Shown: positions 14,448 through 16,617 of the stretch, one piece after another | How positions within the stretch are numbered: the stretch's first letter is position 1 | Layout: every line of letters starts with the position of its first letter | DNA from: DASQHM01 sp035632095 | GTDB lineage: Bacteria > Pseudomonadota > Alphaproteobacteria > Ferrovibrionales > Ferrovibrionaceae | Length of the DNA: 16,617 nucleotides | Direction: 5' to 3' | Assembly (NCBI GenBank): GCA_035632095.1 | Contig: DASQHM010000060.1 | Location: 1-16,617, forward strand | Program-made: the position numbers and the translations under genes | The notes under the pieces: generated by a model | The model's database searches: none | The model's input: the letters and a program-made list of their open reading frames with translations, nothing else | What the model was told of the DNA's origin: nothing

Positions 14448-15617
14448 TCAGGCCAAGGCGGAACGGAGCGGTCCCGCCAGATCGACTCGCTCCCAGGAAA
14501 ACCCGCCGTCCGGCTCCGGCAGCCGGCCGAAGTGCCCGTAGGCGCTGGTGCGCGCATAGATCGGCTTGTTCAGGCCCAGGTGCTGGCGAATGCCGCGGGG
14601 CGAGAGGTCCATCACCTCGGCCAGGACCTTTTCGAGCTTTGCCTCGTCAACCTTGCCGGTGCCATGCAGGTCGACGTAGAGCGACAACGGCTTGGACACG
14701 CCGATGGCGTAGGCGATTTGGATCGTGCAGCGATCGGCCAGGTTCGCCGCCACCACGTTCTTCGCCAGATAGCGGCACGCATAGGCCGCGGAGCGATCCA
14801 CCTTGGTCGGATCCTTGCCCGAGAAAGCGCCGCCGCCATGGGGCGCTGCCCCGCCATAGGTATCGACGATGATCTTGCGGCCCGTGAGGCCCGCATCGCC
14901 GTCAGGTCCGCCGATCACGAACTTGCCGGTCGGGTTCACGTAGAACTCCTTCTCCGGGCACATCCATCCCTTCGGCAGCACGTTGAGGACATGCGGACGG
15001 ACGATCTCACGCACGTCGTCCTGATCGAGATCGGGACTGTGCTGGGTCGAAACGACCACCGACGTGGCCCGCACCGGCTTGCCGTTCTCATAGGCCAGGG
15101 TGACCTGGCTTTTCGAATCGGGGCCCAATCCGGGCTCGGCGCCTGAGTGCCGCGCTTCCGCCAGCGAGCGCAGAATATTGTGGGCGTAGTAGATCGGCGC
15201 AGGCATCAATTGATCGGTTTCGCGCACAGCGTATCCGAACATGATGCCCTGATCGCCGGCGCCTTCGTCCTTGTTGCCCGCGGCATCGACGCCCTGCGCG
15301 ATATCCGCCGATTGCGCATGCAGATAGAATTCGACTTTCGCCTTCTTCCAGTGAAAGCCCTCTTGCTCGTAGCCGATCTCGCGCACGCACGCGCGCGCCA
15401 CGTCGATCAGGTGATCCTTGGTGATCGAGGCGGGCCCACGCACCTCGCCCGCAAGCACGATCAGATTGGTCGTGCAGAGGGTCTCGCATGCGACGCGCGC
15501 CTGCGGATCGGCGGCCAAGTAAGTGTCGACAACGGCGTCGGAAATGCGGTCGCACACCTTGTCCGGATGGCCTTCGGACACGGACTCGCTGGTGAACAGA
15601 TAGCTGGACCGGGGCAC
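14448..15617 (-). CDS. metK: MetK, S-adenosylmethionine synthetase
   Basis: Makes S-adenosylmethionine from methionine and ATP, the methyl donor for the cell. It is 389 residues. Signatures: LFTSESVSEGHPDKVCD (7-23, ATP and metal site), GAGDQGIMFGYA (119-130), and the phosphate-binding GGGAFSGKDPTKVDRSAAY (261-279). The alphaproteobacterial-type C-terminus has YGHFGR (360-365). Start GTG 15617 gives the family N-terminus MPRSSYLFTSESV and is preceded by GGGAGGA with 7-nt spacing; the frame extends 35 codons upstream without family support. Probably first gene of metK-trmB-protease. No known SAM riboswitch was recognised in the 180-bp leader region. Confidence 0.97.
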   Translation of the reverse strand: MPRSSYLFTSESVSEGHPDKVCDRISDAVVDTYLAADPQARVACETLCTTNLIVLAGEVRGPASITKDHLIDVARACVREIGYEQEGFHWKKAKVEFYLHAQSADIAQGVDAAGNKDEGAGDQGIMFGYAVRETDQLMPAPIYYAHNILRSLAEARHSGAEPGLGPDSKSQVTLAYENGKPVRATSVVVSTQHSPDLDQDDVREIVRPHVLNVLPKGWMCPEKEFYVNPTGKFVIGGPDGDAGLTGRKIIVDTYGGAAPHGGGAFSGKDPTKVDRSAAYACRYLAKNVVAANLADRCTIQIAYAIGVSKPLSLYVDLHGTGKVDEAKLEKVLAEVMDLSPRGIRQHLGLNKPIYARTSAYGHFGRLPEPDGGFSWERVDLAGPLRSALA

Positions 15618-15703
15618 GCGCTGATCCTCCCAAACGGATAGCCCGCGCTGGCCGGGTCCATGGCGGACGGGCGCTGCGGGCGGGCGTAGACAGGCGGGGA
15701 CTT

Positions 15704-15729
15704 TTGACCGGCTTTGCCGCACCGGTCAA
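15704..15729. promoter_or_regulatory. Inverted repeat upstream of metK
   Basis: TTGACCGG (15704-15711) and CCGGTCAA (15722-15729) form an 8-bp inverted repeat around a 10-nt loop in the spacer between the XRE regulator and metK (15618-15797). No T-run follows in either direction, so a terminator is unlikely. It may be an operator, or its leftward TTGACC may be a metK -35 box, although the -10 position 17 nt on (CAAAAG) is poor. The string TTGACCGG also forms the -35 region assigned to the XRE gene. Confidence 0.4.
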
Positions 15730-15797
15730 GGCATTTGACGCACAAGCCGAGCGGCGGCGCCGGCCGCCACGGCGAGGCGACGCCGACTGAGGTTCCG

Positions 15798-16223
15798 CTA
15801 GTGTTTGACTTCCGTCTCGGCCGGGCCGGCCACGGCTTTTACCAGCTCGAACACGCGCTTGCGCACCGAGGGCTCGCCGATCTTGTAGTAGGCCCGGACC
15901 AGCTCGAGCGTTTCGCGCTTCGACATGGGATCGTGCTGGAACTGGAACGCTTCGCTTTCCGGCTCGGCCATGCCCGTCGGCGCGCCGGCGAGATCGCCCG
16001 GCATGTCGTCGAAAAAGAACGACGGCGGCACTTCGAGGATGCGGCTGAACTGGAACAGGCGGCTGGCGCCGATGCGGTTCGCGCCCTTTTCGTACTTCTG
16101 GATCTGCTGGAACGTCAATCCGACGGCTTCGCCGAGCTTCTCTTGGCTCATGCCCATCAAGGTGCGCCGCAGCCGTAGCCGCGCTCCGACGTGAGCATCA
16201 ACGGGGTTGCGTTTCTCGGCCAC
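15798..16223 (-). CDS. XRE/Cro-CI-family helix-turn-helix regulator
   Basis: DNA-binding regulator of 141 residues. An XRE domain spans about 11-66: VGARLRLRRTLMGMSQEKLG (12-31), then LTFQQIQKYEKGANRIGASR (36-55), typical of the phage-repressor fold. The linker FFFDDMPGD (69-77) leads to a C-terminal helical segment SKRETLELVRAYYKI (101-115) seen in the alphaproteobacterial version of this family. From memory, the Sinorhizobium low-pH-induced regulator PhrR is of this type and is encoded next to actA (lnt), matching the neighbour here; no regulatory target is shown. Start GTG 16223 is preceded by AAGGA with 9-nt spacing. Its own promoter may carry an operator (16345-16358). Confidence 0.85.
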   Translation of the reverse strand: MAEKRNPVDAHVGARLRLRRTLMGMSQEKLGEAVGLTFQQIQKYEKGANRIGASRLFQFSRILEVPPSFFFDDMPGDLAGAPTGMAEPESEAFQFQHDPMSKRETLELVRAYYKIGEPSVRKRVFELVKAVAGPAETEVKH

Positions 16224-16344
16224 CGCTGTCCATCCTTCGCCAGTCGAGCCTGCGGCACCCGGTTTATTGCCGCGCCGCCGCTTTCCGAAACCATTAAGTC
16301 GAAGCAGCGTCGCAAATGCGCGCCGCCCGCGACATCAGACAGTG

Positions 16345-16379
16345 CATACGTTTGTATGTTGTGGGCCCTGGCCGGTCAA
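16345..16379 (-). promoter_or_regulatory. Promoter of the XRE regulator with overlapping palindrome
   Basis: On the minus strand TTGACC (16379-16374, 5/6), 17-nt spacer, then TACAAA (16356-16351, 4/6), predicting a start near 16344 and a leader of about 120 nt. The -10 sits inside the palindrome CATACGTTTGTATG (16345-16358, 5-bp arms around 4 nt), an AT-rich patch in GC-rich surroundings. This is the size and position expected of an autorepressor operator. The rest of the spacer (16224-16428) also holds the palindrome GCCCTAGGGC (16412-16421) just after the lnt stop; no clear lnt terminator was found. Confidence 0.5.
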
Positions 16380-16428
16380 TCGGAAAGGTCGCCGCCGGCC
16401 GGCACTTTCGCGCCCTAGGGCACCGGAC

Positions 16429-16617
16429 CTAGCCCATCCGCGCCGGATCGCCCGAGGTTCGGCCCGCGCGGCTTTTGCGGTGCGTAACGATAGCTAAGCC
16501 GCAGGCGGCAATCGCCAAAGCCAACGGAATGAGATCGCCAAAGCGTGCGTAGGGCGTCGGCACGGACAGCGCCCGGGGCAGCCCGCCGTCCAGCACGCCG
16601 GTGCGATCCAGGCCCAA
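16429..16617 (-). CDS. lnt: Lnt, apolipoprotein N-acyltransferase (C-terminal end only)
   Basis: Inner-membrane enzyme adding the third acyl chain to lipoproteins. Only the last 62 residues are in the window; the 5' part lies beyond the right edge. The visible part contains GVLDGGLPRALSVPTPYARF, shortened here as LPRALSVPTPYARFGD (14-29), the usual end of the nitrilase-like domain. One C-terminal transmembrane helix follows (about 30-45, IPLALAIAACGLAIV) and then a basic tail. The TPYARFGD motif followed by a final helix is characteristic of Lnt. The neighbouring XRE gene and metK support this, since the lnt-XRE-metK order is common in alphaproteobacteria as I recall. Confidence 0.85.
   Translation of the reverse strand: MGLDRTGVLDGGLPRALSVPTPYARFGDLIPLALAIAACGLAIVTHRKSRAGRTSGDPARMG

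Noticed and set aside
15618..15797. SAM-responsive riboswitch before metK
   Set aside because: Several SAM riboswitch classes occur upstream of methionine genes in alphaproteobacteria, but I could not match a conserved core of SAM-II, SAM-V or SAM/SAH here; only a simple inverted repeat is visible. A covariance-model search would decide.
16383..16421. Terminator after lnt
   Set aside because: GAAAG/CTTTC arms and the palindrome GCCCTAGGGC are present, but the stems are short or have a 2-nt loop and no T-run follows.
1..16617. Mobile elements, prophage or a defence island
   Set aside because: No transposase, integrase, terminal inverted repeats, target duplications or restriction/toxin genes were seen; gene content and order are those of a conserved chromosome core.

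Overview
The window is a stretch of high-GC alphaproteobacterial chromosome, almost entirely conserved housekeeping genes packed head to tail. The assignment rests on three things: an Irr-type Fur-family regulator divergent from fabA-fabB-fabI, a YlxR protein fused to an L7Ae-like domain between nusA and infB, and the order lnt / XRE regulator / metK / trmB / rimP / nusA / ylxR / infB / rbfA / truB / rpsO / pnp. From memory this is typical of Rhizobiales and Rhodospirillales; the sequence alone does not fix the genus. No mobile element, CRISPR array, tRNA or rRNA was found.

Layout. Positions 1-355 (minus) hold the N-terminal part of irr, cut by the window edge. A 231-bp divergent spacer separates it from the plus-strand operon fabA (587-1102), fabB (1114-2331) and fabI (2334-3215), whose genes are separated by a few bases or overlap, depending on the start chosen. 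The operon ends in a short extragenic repeat and a 14-bp-stem bidirectional terminator (3264-3294) that it shares with convergent pnp. Everything from 3317 to the right edge is on the minus strand. In transcription order it is: end of lnt (16617-16429), an XRE-family regulator (16223-15798), metK (15617-14448), trmB (14417-13722), a secreted trypsin-like protease (13692-12895), then the translation/transcription operon rimP-nusA-ylxR-infB-rbfA-truB-rpsO-pnp (12713-3317).

How the genes work together. FabA and FabB are the classical anaerobic route to unsaturated fatty acids, and FabI completes each elongation cycle. Irr, the heme/iron-status regulator, is transcribed away from them and may share the control region. 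The rimP-to-pnp operon joins 30S maturation (RimP, RbfA), transcription elongation/termination (NusA), initiation (IF2), tRNA modification (TruB), ribosomal protein S15 and RNA decay (PNPase). MetK makes S-adenosylmethionine, which TrmB uses to methylate G46 of tRNA.

No wholly new system is apparent. The best candidates for new biology are regulatory: a promoter followed by an intrinsic terminator inside the about 130-nt rimP leader, with a possible competing antiterminator; a palindrome on the -10 box of the promoter assigned to the XRE regulator; a hairpin beside the pnp ribosome-binding site; and an inverted repeat upstream of metK. The trypsin-like protease, placed inside an otherwise housekeeping run, is the one gene whose role is open.
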